From the NCBI RefSeq assembly GCF_026340255.1, contig NZ_JAPEPJ010000001.1, positions 4,867,501-4,931,500 on the forward strand: a stretch of DNA of 64,000 nucleotides, in the 5' to 3' direction. This document shows, one piece after another, positions 55,651 through 64,000 of the stretch (position 1 is the first letter of the stretch; every line of letters starts with the position of its first letter). The position numbers and the translations under genes were made by a program. Under the pieces are notes generated by a model, which made no database searches, had not been told where the DNA came from, and was given only the letters and a program-made list of their open reading frames with translations. This DNA is from Streptomyces sp. NBC_01408. Its GTDB lineage: Bacteria; Actinomycetota; Actinomycetes; Streptomycetales; Streptomycetaceae.

Positions 55651-58493
55651 CGGGGTCCGCCTTCCGGGCGTCGCAGGGTGGAGGTGCGGGTGGTGAAGGT
55701 CTCGACGGCGAGCTCCGCGACATGGGCCCCGCGCGCGGAGACCGCGTGCAGGGCGTCCGGGGCGGGCAGCATCTCGCGGAACACGACGCGGTGGCCGGGC
55801 TCGCGCAGCAGCGACTCGAAGGACGCCAGCGAGAGCAGGCTCTCGAAGTCGACGTACTGAGGTTTCGCGCCCAGGGCCGACGGACCTGCCGACACGGTCG
55901 CGAAGACCTGGCCGGGCAGTCCGTGCGCGCGGCGCCACCGCTGCCAGTCCAGGAAGTGCCCGGCCTCCAGCGCGCCCGCCACCGGCAGTTCGGCCGCCGT
56001 GGTCGTCCAGCTCCGGCGGCTGAGCACGACGTCCCCGTGCACCACCCGCGGCCGGGAGGTCACCCCGCCGTGCGGGGCGCCCTCCGGCACGCCCGCCCAG
56101 ACGTCCAGCGGGGACATCGAGGACGGGGAGAGCAGCAGCAGCGTGCGCGGGATCGCGGGAAGCGCCAGCGGTACCAGATAGCCCAGGTAGACCGGGATGA
56201 CCTCCAGGCCGAGGCGGCGCGAGCGCAGCACCACCCGCCCGGACTCCGCGACGTGCTCGGCGTACAGGTCCTCCAGCCGCAGCCGGCGGTCCTCGGCCAG
56301 GGTGCCGCTCTCGCCCGGACAGACGATCTCGTAGTCCGTCAGCTGCCCGTGCAGATTGAGGTTGGTGGTGACCGGACCGCCGGTGACCTCGGCGAACACC
56401 GCCCCCTCGGGGGTGACCCGGGCGGCGGTCCCGCGCAGCTCCTCGGCGAGGCGGCCCGGCGCGTCCGGCGCGTCCGGCCCGTCCGGCAGGTCCGGCCCGT
56501 CATGGGCGTCCGGCCCGTGCGGCTCCTCGTAGACGTGCGTGAACCGGCTGAAGGGGAAGGACAGGCCGCCGTAGGACCGGTTCAGCACCGTCAGCGGCTC
56601 ACCGCCGGCCGGGTCCCGGGCCAGCTGCACGTGGTGGCAGCGCGGCGCGAACCCCGGCACGACCGGTTCGAGTTCGCCGGCGACCGCATCGATGTCGGCC
56701 CCGGTGAGACGGAGTTCGGCGCCGCCGCCCCGCTCCTCGTACGCCGACCAGTGCGCCCGCATCCGGCCGATGAAGGCCCGCCGCGCCGCGTCCAGGGCAC
56801 GGATGCCCGGCAGCCCCAGCCAGTTCTCCTCGGGCACGTACTCCCCGCGCGCGTCGAAGGGCGTACGCCGGGCCGTGAACGACAGGTACTGGTCGAAGAA
56901 GTCCTCGTGGAAGTCGTGCACCAGGCCGAGCAGGTCGTCGCAGCGCCCGCCCGAGCCGTAGCGGGCGGTGAAGAACCCCTCGAAGGTGATCCGCTGGGCG
57001 AGGGTCAGGTCGAAGGCCGGCAGGATCCGCTCGACCTCGCGCAGCGCGCCGCCCCCGGCCGCCCAGGCGGGCGCCGCGGCGCGGACGTCACGGCCCGCGC
57101 TCACGTCCTCGTACAGCAGGGTCTGCGGCAGCGCCGCCTCCCGCTCGCCCAGCTCCTCCTGAGCCGCCCGCAGCCCGGCGCGCAGCGCGCGCAGCAGCTC
57201 CGCCCGCTCGCTCTGCCCGGCCGCCGGGTAGCGCTCCAGCACCTCGGCGGGCCCGTCGAGGAGCGCGCCGAGGGTGTGGGCCCAGGGGCGGTCCAGTGCG
57301 GCCAGGGACCGCTGGAAGGCGCGCAGCGGGTCGCCGTCGTGGACCTCGGTGTCCAGGCACGGCACCCGGACCATGCCCAGCTGGAGCAGGGCGCCCACGT
57401 ACGCCTCGCACTCGGCGGGCGGGGCTCCGTGCTCCGCCGCCAGCCAGTCGGCCAGCTCCTGGTGGCGCAGCTCGGGCCGTTCGCCGAAGAGCGCGAGGAG
57501 GCGGTCGAGGGTGCCGCTGCGCCGCAGGAAGAACAGCCGGTCCTTGACCGCGTCGAAGGTGACGGCGGCCGAGTCGTCGCCGGCCGTGACCGAGCGGCGG
57601 ACGTAGCGGATCCGGTCCTCGTCGCGGCCCCAGCCGGAGGCGGGCCGCAGCGGCAGGTCGCGCCGCCGGACCGGGTCGGCGAGGATCAGCTCGGCCAGCC
57701 GGGCCAGGACGACGACATTGAGCCGGACATGGCTGCTCCAGGTGTCCGCGACGCGGATCACGCCCGCGTCCTGCCCGTCTGCGTCCTGCCCGTTCGTGCC
57801 CTGCCCGTCCGCGCCCGCGCCGCCCGTGCCCGCACCGGTGAAGCGGCCCGTGGCCACCCCGGTGAAGGTGGAGAACGGGCTGGTCTTGCACGCCGTGCGG
57901 TAGAGGTACGAGAGGACCGAGCGCTCGGCCTTGCGGGCCCGGCCCGTCGGGGCGCCCGTCTCCGCGGTGGCCTTGGCGTAGGCGTCGAGCTGCCCCTCCA
58001 GCACCGGCGAGGCCAGCAGCAGGCCGTGGCGCAGCCGCTCGTCCCCCAGCAGGTGGCGCAGGGCCGCGCGGCCGCGGCCGAGGTCGGCGGCGAGCAGCGG
58101 CGCGCCCTCGGCGAGCAGCCGTTCCATCCGGCGGCGCCGGCTCAGCCAGGCGGCCAGCTGCTCGCCCGCCCCGGGGACGGCGGCGAGGGCCCGCACGACC
58201 GTGTCGGGGCGCTCGGGCAGCCGGTTGTTGTGGATCTGGCGGCGCAGGCGCAGCAGTTCACGGCGCTGGGCCGCGCCCGGCCCGTCCGCCGCGGGGTCGG
58301 TCGCCGCGACGGCCCGGTGCAGCAGCTCGCTCAGCCGCTCCCCGTCGGCGCGCAGCGCGTCCTCGTCGGCGAGCACGTCCTCGGCCCAGCGGCGGGTGTC
58401 CGGGCAGCGCAGCGCGTCGACCGCGGACAGGGGCAGGCCGGCCACGCGCAGCATGAAGCGGTCGCCCGCGTGCCATTCGGTGGTGGTGTTCAT
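55638..58493 (-). CDS. LanB-type dehydratase large subunit (glutamylation domain)
   Basis: 951 residues from ATG 58493. It is the N-terminal domain of a lantibiotic dehydratase without the attached C-terminal part. Markers are RFMLRVAGLPLSAVDALRC, LRRQIHNNRLPER, SYLYRTACKTSPFSTFTGVA, GKYAEQ-like segments, and RNYGGLSFPFSRF-type motifs (here NRSYGGLSFPFSRFTHVYEE). It would load glutamate from glutamyl-tRNA onto Ser/Thr of the core. Two low-complexity inserts (DGQGTNGQDADGQDAG near 230 and PDLPDGPDAPDAPG near 680) are encoded by short GC-rich repeats. It acts with the overlapping SpaB_C protein. Confidence 0.9.
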   Translation of the reverse strand: MNTTTEWHAGDRFMLRVAGLPLSAVDALRCPDTRRWAEDVLADEDALRADGERLSELLHRAVAATDPAADGPGAAQRRELLRLRRQIHNNRLPERPDTVVRALAAVPGAGEQLAAWLSRRRRMERLLAEGAPLLAADLGRGRAALRHLLGDERLRHGLLLASPVLEGQLDAYAKATAETGAPTGRARKAERSVLSYLYRTACKTSPFSTFTGVATGRFTGAGTGGAGADGQGTNGQDADGQDAGVIRVADTWSSHVRLNVVVLARLAELILADPVRRRDLPLRPASGWGRDEDRIRYVRRSVTAGDDSAAVTFDAVKDRLFFLRRSGTLDRLLALFGERPELRHQELADWLAAEHGAPPAECEAYVGALLQLGMVRVPCLDTEVHDGDPLRAFQRSLAALDRPWAHTLGALLDGPAEVLERYPAAGQSERAELLRALRAGLRAAQEELGEREAALPQTLLYEDVSAGRDVRAAAPAWAAGGGALREVERILPAFDLTLAQRITFEGFFTARYGSGGRCDDLLGLVHDFHEDFFDQYLSFTARRTPFDARGEYVPEENWLGLPGIRALDAARRAFIGRMRAHWSAYEERGGGAELRLTGADIDAVAGELEPVVPGFAPRCHHVQLARDPAGGEPLTVLNRSYGGLSFPFSRFTHVYEEPHGPDAHDGPDLPDGPDAPDAPGRLAEELRGTAARVTPEGAVFAEVTGGPVTTNLNLHGQLTDYEIVCPGESGTLAEDRRLRLEDLYAEHVAESGRVVLRSRRLGLEVIPVYLGYLVPLALPAIPRTLLLLSPSSMSPLDVWAGVPEGAPHGGVTSRPRVVHGDVVLSRRSWTTTAAELPVAGALEAGHFLDWQRWRRAHGLPGQVFATVSAGPSALGAKPQYVDFESLLSLASFESLLREPGHRVVFREMLPAPDALHAVSARGAHVAELAVETFTTRTSTLRRPEGGPRCQI

Positions 58494-58524
58494 CGGGATC
58501 GTCCTGGTTCTCTCGTCGGCCCGG

Positions 58525-60258
58525 TCAGGCGATCTCGTGGCGGAAGTCGGCGGGCCCCGGCCGCTCGTGGCCCAGCAGCATGATCAACAGCGGCGCCTCG
58601 CCGGTGTCCGTGAGACCCAACTCCTCCATGTACGAGATGTTGTCGAAGCCGAGCGCCACGCCCGCGCCGAGCCCGTGGGCCGCGGCGGTGGTGTAGAAGG
58701 TCTGCGCGACGGCGCCGACGGTCGCGTTCACCAGGCGGTAGCCGCGGTCGCCCACCGCGTCGAGCACCGCGGTGGTCCGTACGGTCGGCACGACCACCAC
58801 GCCCGCCTGCTCCAGGTTGTAGTTGGAGAGGAAGTAGTTGCGCTGGAGGAACGGGCCGGGCGGTCCGGGAACCACCAGGCGCAGGGCGTGGGCCGCCGGA
58901 TCGTAGGCGTACGTACCCGGGACGACGCCCTCCACGTGGTTGACGAAGGCGTACAGGGCGGTCAGCCGGGGCCCGCCCGGGCGCTCCGCCTCGCTGCCGA
59001 CCGACGCGGCGGCGCAGTCGGCCAGGGCCGCGGCCAGTTGTTCCGCCGTCACCGCACGGCTCGCGTCGAAGCGGCCGAAGCTGCTGCGCCGGGCGCGCAG
59101 CGCCCCGTCCACCCCGAGCGGGGCGGCGGCGGGCGGGGGCAGCGGCACCGGGTCGCCGCCGCGCGGCGGGAACGCGGCGGCCGCGTCGAGCGCGCCGGGG
59201 GCCGGCCGGTCGGCGGCGCGGCCCAGGGTGGCCTCGTGGATGCGCTCCAGGGTCTCGAACTCCAGGACGGCGCGGGAGCGTTCGCAGTCCCGCCGGAGCA
59301 CGGCGGGGCCACGCCCCGGGGCGCCCTCGGAGGTGCCGGTCCCCGGCTCGGGCTCGGCCGGGCCGTGCCCATGCCCGTTCCCGTTCCTGTCCCCGTTCTT
59401 GGGCACGCGCTCGACGGTGCCGCGCCCGGCCGGGCCGGACCTCCGCTCGCCCTCGGCGCGGCCCGACCCCGGGGTGCGCCCGGTACGCGCGGACTCCTCG
59501 GCTCCGCCCGCCCACTCCAGCGGGACGACCGCGAAGATCCCCTCCTCCCGCGGCGCCACGCCCAGCAGCCGCGCCAGCCGCTCCTCGTCGAACCAGAGCG
59601 CCGGCGCGACGCGCAGCCCCCGCGCCGCCGCCCAAAGCCGCCAGGTCTGGAGCAGCGCGCCGACGTCCATGCTCACGGCGTGGAAGGAGAAGCTGTTGTA
59701 CTTGAAGGAGTTCTGCCAGTACTTGACGCCCAGGACCAGGTACTGGGTACAGCCCGCGGCGGCTGCCGCACCCTCCGCACCCTCCGCGCCCAGAGCCTGT
59801 CGTACCTCTCCGGTGACATCGCCCGTCAGCAGCCTCCGTACGCCGTGCTGGTGCGGCGCGTAGTGGTACAGCCCGGGGGCGAGGGGGCCGCCCGCGCCCG
59901 CCGCCCAGTAGACGCTGACCGGGTAGAGCCCGCCGCCCGAGGCGGTGCCCCGCGACCAGTTGGCCTGCGTGTAGTGGGGGAGGGCGGCCAGGTCCGTGTT
60001 GGCCTGGACGCCCAGCCGGCGGCCGGTCAGCCCGTAGGAGTCCTGGAGCATCCCGGAGAGCAGCGGCAGAGTGAACGCCGGCCCGGCACCGGCCCCCGTG
60101 GCGGTGACGGCGGGCTCCGGTAGCGGCAGGGTCTCCGCGCCGGGATAGAACTTCGCCTTCCGCGGGCGGTCCACCCAGTCGGGCACGAAATCGACCGGCT
60201 CCATCGGTATCCGGCCTCGGTGCAAGATGGCGTCGGCGTAGTCATGGGCGTAGCCCAC
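58525..60258 (-). CDS. SagB-type FMN dehydrogenase, tandem nitroreductase domains
   Basis: 577 residues from ATG 60258. The first nitroreductase-like domain (about 60-215) has RGTASGGGLYPVSVYWAAGA and NSFKYNSFSFHAVSMDVGAL. The second (about 370-570) has LRARRSSFGRFDASRAVTAE, RNYFLSNYNLEQAGVVVV and ATVGAVAQTFYTTAAAHGLG. A long Gly/Glu/Pro-rich linker (about 250-330) includes NGDRNGNGHGHG. SagB/McbC-type enzymes oxidise azolines to azoles with FMN. The duplicated form is known in several azole RiPP clusters. It belongs to the operon reading from 63996 to 49727. Confidence 0.88.
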   Translation of the reverse strand: MGYAHDYADAILHRGRIPMEPVDFVPDWVDRPRKAKFYPGAETLPLPEPAVTATGAGAGPAFTLPLLSGMLQDSYGLTGRRLGVQANTDLAALPHYTQANWSRGTASGGGLYPVSVYWAAGAGGPLAPGLYHYAPHQHGVRRLLTGDVTGEVRQALGAEGAEGAAAAAGCTQYLVLGVKYWQNSFKYNSFSFHAVSMDVGALLQTWRLWAAARGLRVAPALWFDEERLARLLGVAPREEGIFAVVPLEWAGGAEESARTGRTPGSGRAEGERRSGPAGRGTVERVPKNGDRNGNGHGHGPAEPEPGTGTSEGAPGRGPAVLRRDCERSRAVLEFETLERIHEATLGRAADRPAPGALDAAAAFPPRGGDPVPLPPPAAAPLGVDGALRARRSSFGRFDASRAVTAEQLAAALADCAAASVGSEAERPGGPRLTALYAFVNHVEGVVPGTYAYDPAAHALRLVVPGPPGPFLQRNYFLSNYNLEQAGVVVVPTVRTTAVLDAVGDRGYRLVNATVGAVAQTFYTTAAAHGLGAGVALGFDNISYMEELGLTDTGEAPLLIMLLGHERPGPADFRHEIA

Positions 60259-60287
60259 GTGGTCCTCCTACGGTCGGTCGAGGGCGG

Positions 60288-62231
60288 TCAGGGGAAGGGG
60301 TGGGGCGCCGGGTTGAGGTCGCGGGGCTCCAGGTCGCGCTCGCGCAGACCCGCCGCACGCAGCGCCGTACGCAGCCGCGGCATGCCCAGCGCGCGCTGGC
60401 GCGACCACCCGAAGTCGATGGGGAGCAGCCCGGGCACCAGCACGCTCACGGTGTGCAGCCCCAGGGCGCGCTGCTCGGGCAGGGTCTGGTCGACCACCAC
60501 CACGTCGAAGCCCTCGGCGGCGACGGCGGACACGCACCGCTCCAGGTCGTCGAGCACGTCGTCCGAGGAGGCGGAGCCCCACCCGTCGGGCCACCGCAGC
60601 GCGTCGAGCGGCCGCGGCGCCGCACCGGCGGCTCCGGGCGGGGGGCGCAGCAGGAAGTCCGCGTGCCGGCCCATCTCCGGGACCCCGTACACCAGCGGAT
60701 GGTCGTGCAGCGCGGTGACCAGGTCGAAGTCCTCGGCCATCGCACGCAGCCGGGCCTCCTCCCGTTCGGTGCGGCCCGGGAGGTTGACGGCGTCCGTCGC
60801 GATCTCGCACAGGGCCGAGTCCAGCGCCGACTCCGGGTCGAGACCCGCGCCCGCACCGAAGCACATGCGGCCCGGGCCGCCGTCGAACCGCTCGGCGACG
60901 GCGGTGACCACCGGGATCGGGAAGGTGATCCGCGTGTCGAAGAAGCGGGCCCGGTAGCCGTACAGGGCGAGCCGGTCCACCATCGCCCGGGTCGAGACCC
61001 GGGAACTGGTGGCCGGATCGATCTCGGGCAGCGGCTGCTGCCCGTACCAGGTCAGCAGGAAGGCGTCCCGTTCGACGACCTCCATCAGCCCGAAGTACGC
61101 CGCCTCGGCCAGACTCCCGCCCGAGGCACAGCCGTTGGAGCTCTCCTGCACGAACCGGTTCTCCAGCCCCGGCGCGTGGTAGTAGGTGAGGACCTCGGGA
61201 ACCAGCCGCGGAGTCCGGTCGCGCAGCGACCAGCCCCACACCCACGGGATCTCCCGGCCGGGGTCGAAGGGCCGCACCCGCGGGTTGTCCCGGTAGAACT
61301 CCTCGCTGTACAGCCCGACTTCGCGGGGATCGACCGCTTCGTCGCCGAACCGCTCCAGCGATCCGGTGACGCTGGTGGTCCGGGCCCGGGCCCGCATGCC
61401 GGCGTACCGCTCCAGTCCCTCCAGGACGCCCACGCGCGCGCTGTGGTCGAAGGAGTTGGTGTGGCCGCCCCAGAACGTCTCGCGCAGGTACTCGCCCGCA
61501 CGCATCGAGAAGCACCCGATGGTCGCGGAGGTGGACGTGGAGGAGACGTCCTGGACGACCGACGGCCCCAGGGCGCCGGCCAGCGGGTTGGCGTAGGCCG
61601 CGATCTCGATGCCGTACGACCCGATCGGCCGGGTACGGAACACCCCCGGCCGGTACTTGGGCGAGGGCAGCAGTTCGAGCGGCCCGGCGGTGTCCGCGTA
61701 CGGGGCTCCGCACTGCGGGCACTCCGGGTCGGGGACCAGCGGGTACCGCCGGACCGTGCCGCCGCGCAGGTCGAGCAGCCGCACCTCGGGGTACGGCCCG
61801 GCCGCCGGGGGCCGGGCATGGACGGCGGTGACCAGCGCGGCCAGGGCGTCCGCGGCGAAGGCGTGGGCGTACGGCCACTCGCCCGCGGCCCGGGTCGGCC
61901 CGCCCAGCTCCAGCGCGTCCCGCAGCGCGACGGACCGTACGGCCTGCCAGCGCCGCCGAAGGCAGCGCGCGCACCCCGGATCCCCGGCGGGGACGACCGG
62001 ACCGACCACGGCCTGGTGGCCGTACAGGTGCACGGGCACGCCCGCCTCCGCCTCCTCCCCGGCCCCGGCCCCGCCGGACTCGGCGAAGGCGTCGCCCAGG
62101 CCGAGGACGGACAGGGCGACGCACGGTCCGCCGAGGGCGGCCAGCGAGCCCTCCAGCAGGGCGGCGAACCGCTCGGCCGCCGCGGCCCCGAGCCCGTCCG
62201 CACGGGCCACCGTGACCCGGCTACGCGTCAT
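60288..62231 (-). CDS. YcaO cyclodehydratase with N-terminal E1-like remnant (second copy)
   Basis: 647 residues from ATG 62231. It has the same architecture as the copy at 49727. The N-terminal segment has GCARCLRRRWQAVRS and PECPQCGAPYAD cysteine pairs. The YcaO domain has TNSFDHSARVGVLEGLERYA, SSNGCASGGSLAEAAYFGLM, EVVERDAFLLTWYGQQPL and the C-terminal PHPFP. The two copies are clear paralogues but diverged throughout, so they may act on different residues (for example Cys versus Ser/Thr) or at different core positions. It overlaps the E1-like gene by 11 nt. Confidence 0.92.
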   Translation of the reverse strand: MTRSRVTVARADGLGAAAAERFAALLEGSLAALGGPCVALSVLGLGDAFAESGGAGAGEEAEAGVPVHLYGHQAVVGPVVPAGDPGCARCLRRRWQAVRSVALRDALELGGPTRAAGEWPYAHAFAADALAALVTAVHARPPAAGPYPEVRLLDLRGGTVRRYPLVPDPECPQCGAPYADTAGPLELLPSPKYRPGVFRTRPIGSYGIEIAAYANPLAGALGPSVVQDVSSTSTSATIGCFSMRAGEYLRETFWGGHTNSFDHSARVGVLEGLERYAGMRARARTTSVTGSLERFGDEAVDPREVGLYSEEFYRDNPRVRPFDPGREIPWVWGWSLRDRTPRLVPEVLTYYHAPGLENRFVQESSNGCASGGSLAEAAYFGLMEVVERDAFLLTWYGQQPLPEIDPATSSRVSTRAMVDRLALYGYRARFFDTRITFPIPVVTAVAERFDGGPGRMCFGAGAGLDPESALDSALCEIATDAVNLPGRTEREEARLRAMAEDFDLVTALHDHPLVYGVPEMGRHADFLLRPPPGAAGAAPRPLDALRWPDGWGSASSDDVLDDLERCVSAVAAEGFDVVVVDQTLPEQRALGLHTVSVLVPGLLPIDFGWSRQRALGMPRLRTALRAAGLRERDLEPRDLNPAPHPFP

Positions 62232-64000
62232 CGCCCGGCTCCCCGACGGCCACGGTGAGGAGCACCCGGACGGTGTGGAAGCCCGCCGAGGCCAGGTCGG
62301 GGGAGCCCGTCGGGACCACATAGGCCTCGCGGCCCGCCGCGGCCAGCCGGCCCAGCACCTCGGCCCAGCCGGGAGCGGGCCGGTCCACCAGCGGTTCGCC
62401 CGCCCCGGACACCGCCAGCGCGCGGGCGTCCAGGTCCCGCAGCAGCGGGTCCCCGGTGTCCGCCGGGCCGCCGCCGCCCGCCTCGTCCTGCTCGTACTGC
62501 ACCGCGCCGAGCAGCTCGCGCAGGGCCGCCACCGCAGCCGCCCGCCGGTCCACCTCGCTGCCCACCGCCCAGCGCTCCCCGGACCGGGCGAGCAGCACCT
62601 GTACGCCGCTGCGCGCGCCCTCGCCGAGGTCCAGCAGCTCGACCGGCACGCCCAGCCGGTCCGCCGAGCGCACGAGGAAGAGGAGCTCGGGATCGGCTCC
62701 CGCGTCCTCGGGATGCGGCAGCGGCACCGGGGCCGCCACCGCGCCCCGTACGGTCCGCGTGAGCGCGTTGTGCGCGAGCGCCGAGAGCAGACCCGCGGCG
62801 GCGGCGTCCGCCGGGGCCGGACCCGCGCCCGCTCCCGCCCGGGTGCGCTCGAAGAGCCCGTCGGCGTTGTGCGGACCGAAGGGGCGGACGGCGCCCGCCG
62901 GGACCAGCACGGTCTCCTTCGTCATGAGGGAGACGGCCTGCTGGTGGACGGCGGCCTCGCCCGGCAGCCCGGAGGCCGTGGTCAGCGTACCCGCCGCCAC
63001 CCGCTCCCCGGCGCCGGTCACGAGGGCGCCGGTCACGAGCGGGCGGGCCGGCACCACGTGCTCGGCGTACACGAGCGCCGCCGCGTCCAGGACGCGCATC
63101 CGGGCCCCGGCGACGTGGTGGACGTCGGAGGCGACGACGGAGCGCGCGCCCGTGTGACCGACGCCCAGCTCGACCACGCCGAGCTTGAGCGGGATCTGCG
63201 TCAGCGGCTCGTCCGCGAAGCGGGTGAACACCCCGGCGTACGGGCGCACCAGCGCGGACCGGCGGTTCAACTCCTCGACCAGGGCGTCCGCTTCGCGGGC
63301 CGTGTCCAGGGTCGGCAGCCCGGGCGTGCCCGAGGTGCCCGCCGCCGTGAGGTCCACCGGAGCGGGCTCGGTCCCGCCCTCCGCGCAGAACGGGCAGCGG
63401 GGGTGCGGGAGCAGCGGCTCGGCGGTGACGTCGAGCGACTCCATGTCCTGCACGATCAGCCGGCCGGCCGTCTCGGCGGGCAGCGCGCCCGAGGTCGCGC
63501 GGAACACCTCGTAGCCGAGCAGGTTGCCGATCATCGCGGCCAGCGGCCGGCCCGGCACCGGGCCGGCGCTCCCCGGGCCGACCCCGAGGGCCAGCGCGCT
63601 CCACAGATCGGCGGCCGCGCCCGCGCCGCCCTGCGTGCCCGTACCCGTACCCGTGCCCGCTCCGGCCCCGCCGCGTTCCGTGCCGAGCCGCAGCGCCGCA
63701 CAGGCCCAGCAGCCCGCCCCGCCGTGCGTCATCAGCGGGCCGATGACCGCGTCGGACCCGTAGGACCAGGCCGGGAGCAGGGTGCGGCCCTCGGGTATCC
63801 CGGCGCGCAGCAGCGGCAGCACCACTGCGGGGGCGCCGCGTCCACCGGTGACCACGACCGTGCTGTAGTCGGCGAGTTCGGCCCATCCCAGGGCGCCCTC
63901 CGCGCCGCCCGCCAGGGTGCGCACCTCCACCGGGGCGCCGTCGGCCACCGCCTCCGCGACGTCGGCGTCGAGGGCGGTGCGGTCCAGTCCCGCCACGACA
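62221..64000 (-). CDS. TOMM E1-like (ocin-ThiF-type) partner protein, N-terminus beyond window
   Basis: At least 592 residues are visible. A GTG at 63996 (VAGLDRTALDADVAEAV) could be a start, but the frame is open to the edge and the family often has an extra N-terminal region, so it is treated as partial. Features are an E1/ThiF-like Rossmann part (STVVVTGGRGAPAVVLPLLR, GAGCWACAALRLG), a zinc pair (RCPFCAEGG) and a long C-terminal part (RSALVRPYAGVFTRFADEPL, FLVRSADRLGVPVELLDLGE). Such proteins bind the leader peptide and present the core to the YcaO enzyme. It is the first visible gene of the biosynthetic operon. Confidence 0.82.
   Translation of the reverse strand, partial: VVAGLDRTALDADVAEAVADGAPVEVRTLAGGAEGALGWAELADYSTVVVTGGRGAPAVVLPLLRAGIPEGRTLLPAWSYGSDAVIGPLMTHGGAGCWACAALRLGTERGGAGAGTGTGTGTQGGAGAAADLWSALALGVGPGSAGPVPGRPLAAMIGNLLGYEVFRATSGALPAETAGRLIVQDMESLDVTAEPLLPHPRCPFCAEGGTEPAPVDLTAAGTSGTPGLPTLDTAREADALVEELNRRSALVRPYAGVFTRFADEPLTQIPLKLGVVELGVGHTGARSVVASDVHHVAGARMRVLDAAALVYAEHVVPARPLVTGALVTGAGERVAAGTLTTASGLPGEAAVHQQAVSLMTKETVLVPAGAVRPFGPHNADGLFERTRAGAGAGPAPADAAAAGLLSALAHNALTRTVRGAVAAPVPLPHPEDAGADPELLFLVRSADRLGVPVELLDLGEGARSGVQVLLARSGERWAVGSEVDRRAAAVAALRELLGAVQYEQDEAGGGGPADTGDPLLRDLDARALAVSGAGEPLVDRPAPGWAEVLGRLAAAGREAYVVPTGSPDLASAGFHTVRVLLTVAVGEPGDDA

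Noticed and set aside
1..64000. CRISPR arrays, phage genes, integrases or complete insertion sequences
   Set aside because: No repeat-spacer pattern, no transposase or integrase motifs and no phage structural genes were seen; only the MITE-like element and the palindrome suggest mobility.

Overview
The window is high-GC DNA (roughly 72-73 % by eye) with actinomycete codon use, many GTG and TTG starts and long runs of 4-nt start/stop overlaps. A rodlin, a conservon, a GH19 chitinase with DasR-like boxes and several secreted S8 proteases point to a Streptomyces chromosome. No phage, plasmid or CRISPR region is seen.

Left third (1-28951): a cut-off thioredoxin-like gene, small conserved genes, a MITE-like repeat, an ECF42 sigma factor beside its DGPF partner, an S8 protease, a free-standing condensation-domain protein with a STAS gene upstream, and two divergent blocks that each pair an ABC transporter with a NarL-type two-component system. 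Next come a GntR/UTRA regulator divergent from a PhnSTUV-like uptake operon ending in a HAD phosphatase, a DUF2330 protein, a secreted protein, a zinc alcohol dehydrogenase, a frameshifted DMT transporter gene and two tandem ATP-grasp genes.

Middle (29000-49300): a complete conservon (cvnA-D plus CYP157- and CYP154-type P450s). It is followed by the most unusual locus: an apparently leaderless gene of unknown function and, just downstream, two tandem structured RNAs. Each RNA contains a whole tRNA-like fold in circularly permuted order, 3' half before 5' half. The two acceptor strands are adjacent, the anticodon strands face outwards, and long flanking helices continue the anticodon stem. This is either a pair of permuted tRNA genes or a tRNA-mimic RNA like the bacterial Y RNA YrlA, here with a different protein neighbour. 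Then come a sigma/anti-sigma pair, DUF1996 and DUF1838 proteins, a second S8 protease, a LAL regulator, the chitinase, the rodlin, a DUF5302 protein, an FprA-type reductase and an M20 amidohydrolase.

Right quarter (49340-64000): a RiPP cluster for an azole- and dehydroamino-acid-rich peptide of thiopeptide or linear azole type. A 57-residue precursor with a Ser/Thr/Cys core lies on the + strand. Convergent to it are two YcaO cyclodehydratases ending in PHPFP, an E1-like partner cut by the window edge, a SagB-type dehydrogenase, a split LanB dehydratase, a PqqD-M50 fusion and an ABC exporter. Only one SpaB_C-type protein is visible, so whether a pyridine-forming enzyme exists depends on sequence beyond position 64000.

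All functions are read from sequence and memory of families; no database search was run.
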